Of a stretch of 64,000 nt of DNA, positions 49,460-61,100 are shown piece after piece. Origin of the DNA: Phellopilus nigrolimitatus (Eukaryota; Basidiomycota; Agaricomycetes; Hymenochaetales; Hymenochaetaceae); assembly GCA_021029095.1 (NCBI GenBank), contig JAJOHG010000012.1:434001-498000 (forward strand), in the 5' to 3' direction. How positions within the stretch are numbered: the stretch's first letter is position 1; each line of letters starts with the position of its first letter. The notes beneath the pieces are model-generated. The model was not told where the DNA came from, ran no database searches, and saw nothing but the letters and a program-made list of their open reading frames with translations. The position numbers and the translations under genes are program-made.

Positions 49460-49736
49460 ATTGTGAGGTTATTCAAAGGATAGAATAAATGGAACGACGA
49501 CGGCGATGAACAGAGTTGGAGGGCAAGTTGAGAGCTTGAACGTAGTTGGGAATTGACCAAGAACCACGGCGATAGCCGCCTTTGTACCATCACTGCCGCC
49601 TGCGCCGCTTTCACTACCGCGACATCGATAACACAGGATTGCATTACACGAATCATTCCATTTTCTTATTTTATTTTTTACATGCTAAGTAAGTTAGATA
49701 AATAGGAGAAAAAGCGTCCGATATAAAAACAGAGAT

Positions 49737-52506
49737 CTATTCAAACACCCGGTCCAACCAAGCCTCGTAGTCGAGCAATGTGTCTGTGTCACCCTCCGTA
49801 CTGGGCATCACTTCGCGCAGGTACTCGACTGCGCTCGCAGGTAAATGCGCCACCCGCAGGTCCAGCTCCGTAACGAATGGCTGCGGACAAAAACCATCAA
49901 ATTATAGCTCTGTGACTTCGTGACATAAGGGGAACAGACCTTGTCATTGGCAATCCCGCGGAATGCTTCCCGAAGCTGATCGGGCGTCGTTTGGTCCTCC
50001 GTGATGTCGACTAACAGGTTGATGAATGCCTCGAACGTCACTGCACCGTAGTCCTGCGTGAGCTGGTCGTAAATTGCTTCTAGATCCTCATTCTGTTCGA
50101 ACATATAATAATCAGTCCAGTGCAGTCTAGCGTTAACGGATGTACAGACAGGATATACGATGCCCAGGCTCGCGAGAGCAGCGGCCATCTCGGTGATGAA
50201 AAGCGTGTTCGTCTCGTCCCGGTCGAAATATCGGAACGTGCTTTCGAACTGCTCAACCTGTGCTGGAGTCAGGTTAGACATGTTTCGCGAGATAATCTGT
50301 GTCGGAACACATCGATTGATGAGTGTGAAGAATAAACGAGCGAATACATAAAAATCACCTGGTTGTCGATGAACTTCGACTTCTTCGTTATGCTTTGCCT
50401 GACGAGTCCCAGCTCAAACTCCAAGTCCTGTGATGTGAAGACTGTATAGTCGTTCTCGTCGACATTTGCCGCAAGACACTCTTCCTCCACGCGCTTGACT
50501 GCAGACAGCAGATCGTCGAATGGCAGGATCTTCTTATCCAGCGCCTGCACCTGCTGTTCTTGTTCCTGGCTCGAGTTTATTTACTTGTTAAGCTGAAATG
50601 TTTTGAACAATAAGAACCTCTAAAGGGCCCCCGACGGAGGCTAGGTCGGAAGATATATTGTATAGCCGGCGTTCGAACTCATTGGCAAGGTCTGCGAACT
50701 TCTTGCGCAGTGTTTCCTTGATTCTTTCAATTGTGTCAGGGGCGCTTGGGGCAATTTAATCAAAAACTACGTACTCTCGGATCTCTGCGTTAATTGCTTT
50801 AGATCGATTCGCCTCCGACTTTAGCAGAGCTTTCCACGCCTCATCCAAGTCCTGTACTCGAGTAATGAATATATGTAACTTCAAAAAGACAAGGAGACAG
50901 ACAGACCGATAAGCTCAGTCCGGGCGGCGGGATGTACTCGCGCAGGCAATACGTGCGCAGCTTCGTCTGGACATTCGTGAAGAGCGTCGCAACGTCCTGG
51001 CGCTCCACAACCCACTCGCGCTTTGTCGTCTGCTTGTAGTCAAGGAATTGCGCAGCTTGTATCTTTGCGTCCGCGTAAGTCCCGTCAAACTGGGCCGAAG
51101 CCCACACCGACTGAGTCTCGACGAGCGCACGGAGGAGCTGGAAAGAAGAGAGAGTTAATTAGAGGAAACGTGGACATAGAGCGAGCTTTGCGCACAGCCA
51201 GGACGCGCCGTTCATAGTCGTTCCTGCTCACCCACACGGAGTGCATGAGCTCAGCAAACTTCTCGACTCGCCGCGAGACGGTCTCAGCTTGATCTGTCGA
51301 ACGAATAACCGTCAGTACCTGTGATGATTTTCACATTCTAAAAGGCTTCACCCATGGTCGAGAATGCATGGAAGTAGCTCGCAACGTAAGTCATCACACT
51401 GCGCTCGTCCGGCCTGGCCGCATCGCAGAGATCTTCGACGTCTAGAAGTTGCTGTATATGTCTGTTCAATGTGCCCTACCAAAAGAAAAAAAAGAAGCCA
51501 CATGCAAGCTTTACTTACGGGAATTCCGAGTTGTTCTTCTGCGACACGGAATGCCAAGCGAGTATTTGCGTGGCTATCTGCCTGTTAATATCCATTGAAT
51601 ACCTTAGTTTGCAAGGAATATATGCGTGTTATTACCTTGTCCAGTTTATCATAGTCAAGAAGGTCCGGACGATGGCAGTGGATAAGTGCACACCTATGGA
51701 TACATAAACCAATTAGCTCTCGAGGAACGCAAGGAAACGACTTCAAATAACATGCAGTGCAAGTCCGTCGGTCCAACTGTATGTAAAGTCGTGCACGTTG
51801 ACCTCTTCGTAAGGCTGAGTCTTTCGCTGACACCACAGCAGGAGGCCTTCTTTGGCAGAAAGCCCCTCTTCACTAATACCTGTCGTCAGAACGGTCATAA
51901 GAATGTGAATGAATAAAGTAGCAGTACCTTATGTCAGCGATGGTAAATCGCAGAATGAGCGTCCATATCATGCCGAGGATGAGCTTCAGGTTGCCATCGA
52001 TGATGTCTGCGCATCTCGCAACATTAGACTGCTCACAAAAGGAATAAATCACGAGCTTACCTTCGGGTCCGATATTGGTGAGCTTCACTCCGCGCGACGT
52101 GATAAATTCAAGTGCCAAGTTAACATTCTCCGCTTTCTGAATGCGCATGCGCGGAGTCTTATTATAGCGCCCGAGTTTGACGTCGCCTGCTCAAGCTTGT
52201 TTACATTCTTTTCTTAAAGACACGCCTGGGAAGCACTCACCCATGATTTCCTTTGTACAACAACGCGTATGTGAGCGCACAAGCGGGCCTCGAGCATATA
52301 GACACGCACCATAAGCTGTATTAACTTCACACCGTCCGACAAATCCTTCACGAGAGATGTCATTGGGGAGTATCCATTAGCCTCTAGCTTAGTGTTCAGC
52401 CTACTTGATACCAGTAAGCAGAGAGCTGCAATGAATGTGCGGCGACGTACCATTTGCAGAATGTCTTCTCCTGAACGTCTCTTGAACGCGTCTCAAGCGA
52501 GTCCAT
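49737..52506 (-). CDS. AIN1: Alpha-actinin (Ain1-like actin crosslinker)
   Basis: Crosslinks actin in the contractile ring. Start [19 protein letters not shown]. The tandem CH domains show [54 protein letters not shown] and [18 protein letters not shown]2 follows with [20 protein letters not shown] spectrin-repeat region, shorter than in animals, spans about 50,300-51,550. EF-hand modules end the protein: [20 protein letters not shown] ... [13 protein letters not shown], with last residues [12 protein letters not shown]. One intron (51694-51755) uses a GC donor and restores [12 protein letters not shown]. The start codon lies 325 bp from the divergent EAF7 start. Confidence 0.93.
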
Positions 52507-52831
52507 ATTCTTTACGCAAGCGATTTCAAAATCTGGAAGTCTGTTATAGAACCCGGAACCAAACTGCACAGGGAATAAAGTAAGCAAATTTAAAGTCGAG
52601 AGGGACAGCGGAGAGACCAAGGTGATTTGCTCAGGGGAGACGAGACGTGCGCCGCCCAGTTACTACTTATGTACATAAATGGATGTTATATTCTCTTTCA
52701 CTCATCTTATGTCGCAAAAATAGACAAACTCTTCAACTATATTTCAATGTACGCTTTTTCAAAACTACGACTCGAAGGTATTTTCTAATGATCTTTAACG
52801 CCTTCTCTAGTTTACAGTCGTGCATACAATC

Positions 52832-53831
52832 ATGAGCAAACGTGACATGTGACTAATCATTTTATACAAGCTTCCAGAAAGGGCAAAACGCGTCAAAACC
52901 GCGACTCCGAGGTCGACAAAGGCACGGTCGCTAGCATGGACGTCGACGTTTATACCCCCGAGGCTGACAGCGACGGGCAAAGCCAGAATGTGCTCGACAC
53001 TGTTGAAGGCGAAATCCATTTCTTTCGCGCCCTCATGCGCTCCCGCCCCGTTGGCATCAACCGCCATTTCCACGTAATTACCATGCAAGCCGCTATCGAG
53101 AAGGGCACGAAGCGTTCCGTACCTATCGATGACATTTGGAGGAAGCTCGAGAGTTGCTACAATCTTGACGCGTTGGAAGCTCTGGTATGTATCATAAATG
53201 ACTGGACTCTAGATAGCTAACGCAATTCGATGTTGTACATTATAATGGCACGACCCACGTAGGAGGCAGAATACGAATCGAACGCCAACCCCTCTAGCTC
53301 ATCAACACCTCAACCGGTCGCGTCACCGCGGTCCGGTCAGAACCTTGCGACACATCCTTTTTTTCGCACTGAGTTTGCACTACCTTCGGACAGCTACGTC
53401 GACGAACTCATCGCGCAGCGGCGTGCACGAGAGACACCGTCACCGCCGTCCACTCCCCTTCCCGAAATCCGACCCGCGGCGAGGCGTGGAAGAAAGCGTA
53501 AACCGAGCAAGGCTGACCTTGCTGGACTTGTCAGCGGCGACAGCGACAGTAGTGATCTCACGCAGCAAAGCGGGGAAGAGGGCGCAGTACGGACTCCGAG
53601 TGAGCGGCGAGGCGCGAGCATTGCTACTGGCACAGACCCGGGGACAGAGGACATGCAGGATGAGGACGATGACAAGGGTGAAGGTACAATCTCTTCTTCC
53701 TCTATTCTCAAATGGCCAACATGTGTTAATTATAAGCAGATCCATCGATACCCAAGCAGCCCAGAAGGGGTGGGAGGAGACCGGGTCGCGGACGAGGATC
53801 TGGGCGAGGCTCTAGGAAAAGGAAGAGATAG
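52832..53831 (+). CDS. EAF7: NuA4 acetyltransferase subunit EAF7 (CT20/MRGBP family)
   Basis: Chromatin regulator in the NuA4 histone acetyltransferase complex. Four exons (52832-52841, 52871-53184, 53263-53683, 53740-53831) give 278 residues. The family core is DTVEGEIHFFRALMRSRPVG then INRHFHVITMQAAIEKGT and VPIDDIWRKLESCYNLDALE. The C-terminal half is Ser/Pro/Glu-rich with LATHPFFRTEFALPSDSYVD. The tail is a Gly-Arg-rich nucleic-acid-binding type (RRGGRRPGRGRGSGRG). Intron 1 is only 29 nt; without it translation would need a non-ATG start or the internal Met at 52938. Confidence 0.9.
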
Positions 53832-54958
53832 ACGTTTCTCTGTTTGCCGTGTATTAATGCATTTCCTTGTATTATTATCTTTTTTGGTTTCAAACTTGTT
53901 TAAAAAGCACTATCATTTTCCGTTACAGATAATGTACTTAGCTATGTACAAGCAAACGAATGAGATCAAACCGAGTGAAGCGGGTGTTAGCGCTACAAGC
54001 CGACTACTGTAGAAGTTATGAAAGCGAAAGAGTGACGGGGGTCAAAGGCCTTCTACAGATACAGAGGATCATAATTTTGGGGAAAGAAAGAACGGCAGTC
54101 GGAGCTAGTGTTACATGCAATGCAATGAGACTTCAATCAATGAGCGGCAGCTGCGGAAAAACACGAAGGCGAAATAGGTGAAAAAATAATGTGATGAAGG
54201 AGCGTGAGGTTTTGGTGCGGAAAAGGGAGCATAACGGCAAGGAAGAACTGAGGGTTTCGCGAGGATAGAGGAAGGTTTCACGGAGTAAAAGCAAATGCGA
54301 TCCTGACGATTTCGGCGCGTCAATCGTGTTTCTTAACGCTTAGAGCCCTGACAGGGAGGAATGGCGTTCGCTGTGACCACGAGCATTCTTATCTAAAAGG
54401 GTGTCGTTATCGAGTTCGAGCGATTGCGACCGTTGAAGAAACATGCCGCTTTGCGTTCATCCGCACTGGCCTGCTCCGTCTGTTTTAAGCTCAGGCTGAT
54501 CATGAAATTCATTAGAAATGGAGAAACAGTCAAGTTAAAAGGAGAGGGTAGACATACAACATGCTGTGGATTTCATTTTCATCGATGGGAACGAGCCGGA
54601 GGATGTGGTCGAGATACCCCTGGACGGGAGTGTGTGCTTTAAAGTAATATGAATGGCGGTTGCTTTCCATCGCTGAAAAAGGCACGTCAAACATGTGCAT
54701 ATAATGAATGGAGATGACTTTAGACTAACCATATATAACACGTGTTGCCCCACGGAAAAGGGAGAGATTGATGAGTTGTACAGAATCGTCGACTTTAGAC
54801 GAAGTATAAACACTCGATTTGATTTCCTTCAGGCGCTGAAGCTTGCCAGCGTATGTAGCTTAGAAAAATCCAGGATTAGATGAAGTCCGGACGGGAGTTG
54901 TCAATGAAACTAACCCATGACAGGCACAGTAGGCACCGCCGAGGGCTTCATCGAGATT
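53832..54958. other. Intergenic region and decayed RasGEF 3' end
   Basis: No separate gene. On the minus strand just below 54,958, fragments LDEALGGAY and SFIDNSRPDFI (54,880-54,955) look like the missing end of the RasGEF catalytic domain, in broken frames. Confidence 0.5.
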
Positions 54959-57144
54959 TCAGGTGTTCTCCGCAAAGAAATGTACGAGGCCTCGCATAGT
55001 CTTCTTGCCCTTCGAGGTCAGCTCCTAAAGTGAAAAGTAAGCAGAGTGTTTACACTTGTTTTGATTAAACATACGGCTTTCGTCTCGACTAACGAGTCGA
55101 GATGAACAGACTCGAGTCCATTGTAAATTGAATGCGCGGAGCTATAGTTTCGGAGTCTGATGCAGACCTTGGCAAGACGGGCGAAAAATGCGAAAGTCCT
55201 CGCTCGCTTGGCAGGATTATTTCGCTTCAGCACCGAATAAGTCGCCCAGCGCTTGACGTTGCTCGAAAAATCGCGCTGGAGCTTCAGTTTCTTGTCCGCC
55301 TCGGGATCAGTGCCAGGGTGGACGAAGAAGTTGACAACCTCCGGAGACGTCAACTGGAGGTACAGGTCGGACTCCTTCAGCGTCAACTGACGCGCGAGCT
55401 CCTCACAGCTCTCGTGGTCATTGAATTCGAGCAGGCGCACGTTGTTATAGTCACCGCGCTCGAGTGGCATGTCTCGCGCGATATCGAGGAGCTTGAACGG
55501 CATTTTCTCGATCTTGATTGTCATGTCCTCTCGAGCGGTGGCGGAGCCACCCTTCTCCAGGTATCTCTGCAAACGCGTCAGCATGTCGACCGCGATGGGT
55601 GTAGCGATCTGGCCATCCTGCAGCGCCATACCGACAAATTTCCGTATGCCGGAAATTACTACCTTGTCGCAGGGCTCCCAATAAACCATGACCCAGCGTC
55701 GCGTGAGGAGTACGATGGTCAGTTTTCGGGAAGGCATGTATGAGGCCTCATAGGCGTCCTGGAGATGGCAAAGAAAATCTTGAGGCGTCCACCAGCAACG
55801 GAAGTTCGTGTATATCATGTCAATGAAACCGTCGCCAGGTTTGTCAATTTTCGCCAAACTCTGCTCCTTACAAAGCTCCTCGATGATTGCAGAGGGTGAC
55901 ATTGCCAGCAGCGTGCCGTCCTGGGCATATGTAACGTCCGTCGTGTCCGCGGGCTTCCCGACAGATACCTCGGAGCAGTTTGCGAAGAGGGGAATAGACC
56001 TGAATGCATCTAAAGATTCGGAAACGGCTGCGAAGTCCTGCGAATAATCGACGAGCGTCTCCTGGGTTTCACTTGGGTGGTGGGTAAGAAGGGGCCTATG
56101 GACACTACGTGCATCCGCGTCCGATTCGGGGGGTGTGGGCAGGCCGACGAGCGTGGCATTCTCGGCCACATCTTTGTTGGTACAGTCCACAGATACGGCG
56201 GCCGTCTTTTTCCTCGAGAACCCGTTCAGGGTAGCCAGCGAACTCTTCACGCGACGGACTCCCGGCTGAAAACGCTTTGACTCAACCTGCTCCGGAGTTT
56301 CCTCATCGAGAGTAGCCTCGTGTGGCTCGACGATGTCGTACTCGACAGAGGACCCATCAGAGTCGAGTTCGTCCTCTTCGACTACCAGCGACATCGGAAG
56401 TCTATGTTCGTTCAAGAGGTATTGTATGTCTGTCAGAAGTTTCCTGACGAGCATTAGCGTGTTGTCGAGAAGTAAGATAGTCTGTTCGTTTTTAGGGTCA
56501 CTGGCCACAGGCTCCAACAAAACAATAGTCTGCTCAAGTTGATTGCGAAGACGCTTGACGCCGAACGTATCTCGCACGCACCGAGGGAGCTCATCGATTA
56601 GCCTGAGGTAATTCAGCATGCATGTATAATACTTCTGAGCCGCAGCTATGACATCGTCAGAGGCTGGGGACGTCGAGCTGATGACGCTACTCCGGAAAGT
56701 GCTGTAGGAGGAGAGGAGCGAGGATGTGGTGTCCCGCAAGCGAGGGCCAGGTTCGCCTCGCGCTCCGTCGCTGGCACATGTGGCTGAAGTGGGCAGGTCA
56801 CCGTGCTTTGACTGCTTTGGGCTCCCGGCGAATCGATCCTCACGGAGACGGAATGACGAGGAAGCCGTTGACGACCGGTCAGAGGATACTTGGGAGGATG
56901 GACGGGCTGCTTTAGGAGGCAATCCATATGCTTCAGAAAGAGGCATGTTAAGATGGTTACGAATGGCCTGCATCATAGAGACACCCGAGTTGGATGACGC
57001 ACGGCCCTTTGTAGAGCGATTGGACTTAGGTGATTCGATAGAGGTTGTGCAGTTTCTGAGATCGTTCACCATTGACTTGGGCCTCTTCATAAGTGGCTGA
57101 GGACGGCTAATTATAGGGTTTCCGCCCTCCTCATCGGACGACAT
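54959..57144 (-). CDS. RasGEF (Cdc25 family) with shortened catalytic domain
   Basis: Activator of Ras-type GTPases by GDP/GTP exchange. Exons 55075-57144 and 54959-55024 give 711 residues. The N-terminus is Ser-rich and disordered. The REM (N) domain lies around residues 425-540 (AMSPSAIIEELCKEQSLAKI, FIDMIYTNFRCWWTPQDFLC). The Cdc25 domain begins near residue 560 with EFNDHESCEELARQLTLKES and continues KRWATYSVLKRNNPAKRART and LRNYSSAHSIYNGLESVHL. It stops after LTSKGKKTMRGLVHFFAENT, where about 80-120 residues including the last helices of the fold should follow. Remnants of that part are visible downstream, so the gene may be inactive or the sequence faulty. Confidence 0.8.
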
Positions 57145-58129
57145 TTTCGCAGTATAGCTGGCGTGTGAAAGCCTATATTAGTAGACGAAGCGTGTATTGA
57201 AGGTAAACGCACAGCAATAGCGTCAATGTCGGTTTTCTTCGGTGAAGATTGTCAGTTGTTGACGGTAGTCGCGACAGCAGGAAGTTCGTGTTGGTGGTTC
57301 GAGTAAAGGTGGTGGCATGTGCTTATGTACTGTTTAGAATGTGGCTCGGCCAAAACAAGAACAAAACGACGCGACACACGGTGGTTGTTGTGTCACATGC
57401 AGGGAACAATGGATCTGCTTAGACGCGGCCCGCGCATGTACAACTCATCGTCTGCATTTCCACTGTGCTTTTCTCCACCCAGTAAATGGATAACATCGGA
57501 TAAAGATCAGGTGAGCGGGTATATGGATATAAGTGGTCATCCTTGTAAACTTGCCTTTCATTGTTTTCTACACGTATATGCAGTATGGATAGGTCGACGT
57601 CAAGGCCAACAGCATAGACCACTTAGAAATTACTTTGACTTTTTTCTTTCTTTCTAAGCACAGTCTAAGAGTTGGTTGTGCTTGCATGTGATCCGGCCCT
57701 GAGTCGACAATGACATGTCAAGCTAAGCTCAAGGAGACACCAGCAACTTCTCATTAGCAACGGACGAAGACCAGATTTTAAGCTTACTTTGAATATCATT
57801 TTCTGTCGACCAGCCAGAGCATGCAGCATATTTCTCTGGCACCGCACCATTACCTAGATATCCGCAATGCGCGTCTGTGCGAGAGGGAGCTTGAAGGGTC
57901 AAAAGAAACGCCGAACAGCCACTGGACGTCGATCATGCTAAATGTATTCGTGAGAAAGCTACATCATGCGGTGGCGACTTTCTAATTCTATTGCAGAAGA
58001 CGGCTGCTTCTCGTACCATCCTCTCACCCGTACAGCTCACTGACCCCTCTTGCATCCATTCTCCTTCGTTCTCGGGTCGCGCTGCTACCAGGTCTGACTG
58101 GACGTGTCAACCTCTGGTTCAGGTAACCA
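57145..58129. other. Divergent promoter region
   Basis: About 1 kb between the starts of the RasGEF and CSC1-like genes. No gene is seen in it. Confidence 0.45.
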
Positions 58130-61100
58130 ATGGCAACTCTTGAGCAACGTCCGTTTTCAAGGAATTACAGTGGGCTCATAAACCAGTCGGTTCTTGCTGG
58201 ATGCATCATTGTATTCTGCGTCACTTCCCACGAACTCATGAAAAGGAAACGGAGAGGGAAACAGCAGAAGGAGCGTCTTGGGAGTGTTGAATCATGGGAA
58301 TTTGGCTAGTGAGTAAATTTAAAATGTCGCGTCTTCGGTATGTGGAGCTGAACAACGTTCTTGCAAGTTTGTACCAAGGACGTTCATGGGCCAAGCACGT
58401 CTATACATATTCATTCAGAAAGATATGCTTCTAACAGGTCTTAACAAACAGGAATCCATCTCCACCAGCTCCTCAAGGCTGGCCTTTGGCATGGGTCAAG
58501 GAGGTCATCATGTTTCCGGAATCGAAGCTCAGCGAACTACGCGGCGTTGACGCAACACTTTACTGCCGATTTATACGCGGGTGCTGTAAGTTTGCATTAT
58601 CGATGTCGTTTCGCCACTTCTTACTCAATCAAAACAGTCTGGTTTACCGTTCTTCATACCTTCACGACGACAGCCATACTTTTGCCTATTCACATTCGTT
58701 TCTCCGATTCACAACAATATTCAGCGAAGTCGATGAACAGGGCTCTTATCTCCTCGTTAGTACAAACGGAACAGGGTCTACGGCTTCTCTGGATCCATCT
58801 AACACTCATGCTGTGGGTCACTATTACCTGGATTTGTACTCTCCTCTGGATCAGCAAGGGTGCATTTCGATATCGTGCCCAGGCGATCGAGGCGTCGGCG
58901 GAGCAGGCACGCCAGGAAACGCGCGCAGCTTCTATACCGCACCCGCACCCGCATCCACAGCACCCGTTCCAGTCTATGCCTCCACTCGAGAAGGAGGAAA
59001 CGAATAAAGGTCTGAGGCTTCGCACAGTTATGGTCACCAATGTGCCCTCACGTCTGCGTTCGGAGAAAGAATTGAAGGAATACTTCGAGTATTACATGTC
59101 TCGCCCATTGGCGAAGCCATCTATAGGCCTCACGTCTTCGACACAACCGGGCTTGATCAACAAGATGGTTTCTTTCGCATTCAACCATGTCCGGAAGTAC
59201 GGGTTCTCGTCGCAGTCGGGCAGGGATGACACGGACGAGGCGATAGAGGGAAGAGCTCAGCACGGCAGTAAACCCGATATCGAGCGCGTGTCAGTTGCGC
59301 GTAAAATGACCGGGTTGTCGTCCTTATTGGATCGTAGAGAGGAGATGCTACGGAGGTTGGAGACAGGCGCATATAAAGCTCGCCCGTAAAACCCTTTCCG
59401 CGGTGAAGGAAGCCATGGATTTGGAAGAAAGGAAACTTGTCAAAAGCAGAACGTGTCACTAGTCGTCTGTCAAGAGTAAATTTACTCGGTAACAGACGCG
59501 GAAAGACTTCGGTAGACTCGGACATTGAACGAGGCTCCGAGACCCTCGAGGATGAAATTGTTCCCGAGGACCGAACGGAGCTGTTAATCCGCACGCTGGG
59601 ACCTTATGTTGAAGAGTTTGGCATGCGAGGCGAACGTCGTTTTCTTGAATCAACTCGGAGTTGGTTGTCTCATACCTTTTCTAAGGTTCGGACTCCTGCT
59701 GAGTTATCGAAAGCAGCAGAAAAGCAGCCAGCATCTCCGAACCCGTCGACTGAGAAGAGGAATGGAAACCGACTGTCTGGGAAGCACTTTTCAGCCTCCC
59801 GCGCTCAACACTTAATTCTTATCAACCGCTTATTTACCTCTCTGCACTCTTCCGCGGGCGCGCGGTGGCAGCGATCGACTACTACACTACGAAAGTGAAC
59901 TTTCTGACGTCGTTAATTGAAGAGAACCGCAGTCGTGCAGTCGTGGACTTCGAACCTGTGTCGACGGCGTTCGTGACATTTGCGAATCCGGACGATGCGC
60001 GCCGCGCATGCAAATACCTTGCGGTGCATCCAAAGAATCCGCTAGCGTGTTTAGTGACGATGGCGCCGGATTATGAGGACCTTGACTGGGTGAGGGTCAT
60101 GAAGCAGACGTACAAGGCAGAGGTGAGCATGATGAATGTCAAGCTCGAATTTTGTTAACGTCGCAATAGCTTTTGAAAGATTGGGTCGTTGATTTAGGTG
60201 TATGGTAAGGTCGTTTCTGAATTAGTTCTGCCGCAAGCTGTTAATATACGACGGGAAACAGTTTAGGGCATTCACCATTGCCTGGGTCATTCCCGTCTCT
60301 CTTCTTGTAGCTCTTGTTTCTATCTCAAATATTGCGACTTTGATCCCTGGCTTGGTAGGATCTTCATTCTATGAGTTAGTGATGTCATTTCTCACAAACT
60401 TCTATCTTTAGATGAAATTTTTGAATAAACATGAGTTCCTGCAAGAGCTGATTGAATCACTCCTTCCTACTCTGTTAACTTCCCTGCTTGTGCTACTTAT
60501 CCCGTTGATTCTCCTGCTCATTGCAAAGAAGGCACATACGATCAACACATTGTCCGCGCTGCATGATCGGATTTTGACGCGCTATCACAAGTTCCTCGTC
60601 GCCAACATTCTGTTATTCTTCTGCGTCGGTGTTACTGCTCTCGAATCATTCTTCACCTCGTTCAAATCTTCCATCGACGTATTGCAAGTAGTTGGCGAGA
60701 GCTTTCCCAGTGCTGGACCTTTTTACGTTGGCTGGTGTGCGTTACTCTCTTTTAGAAGCAAAGTTAGTCGATGTTCTGACGGATCTCCTCAAGTTATTTT
60801 CACAGCCTGCAATTCATGGTGGGATTGAACTTGCTCTCTGTGAGTATTGCTTGTTGTCCTGAAATCTGATGCTGACTATCTTTTATCTTTTACAGTCGGT
60901 GTAAGTCTCAAGTTGAAGTAACGCCTTTTTCCTTGCTGAAAGAGAGATAGCTTCCCCTCATTGTATACCCATCGACAAAAAGACAAATGACGCCCCGGAA
61001 ACGTAGCCATTGGGATTCGACCCCGGACCTTTAATTACTATTGTGAGTTGAACCCTCAGTTTGAATGCAAGAGTTATTACCTGACATGTCCATTTCAGAT

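Noticed and set aside
51694..51760. Apparent frameshift in alpha-actinin CH2 domain
   Set aside because: A GC donor at 51755 restores the conserved [10 protein letters not shown] sequence exactly, so no frameshift is needed.
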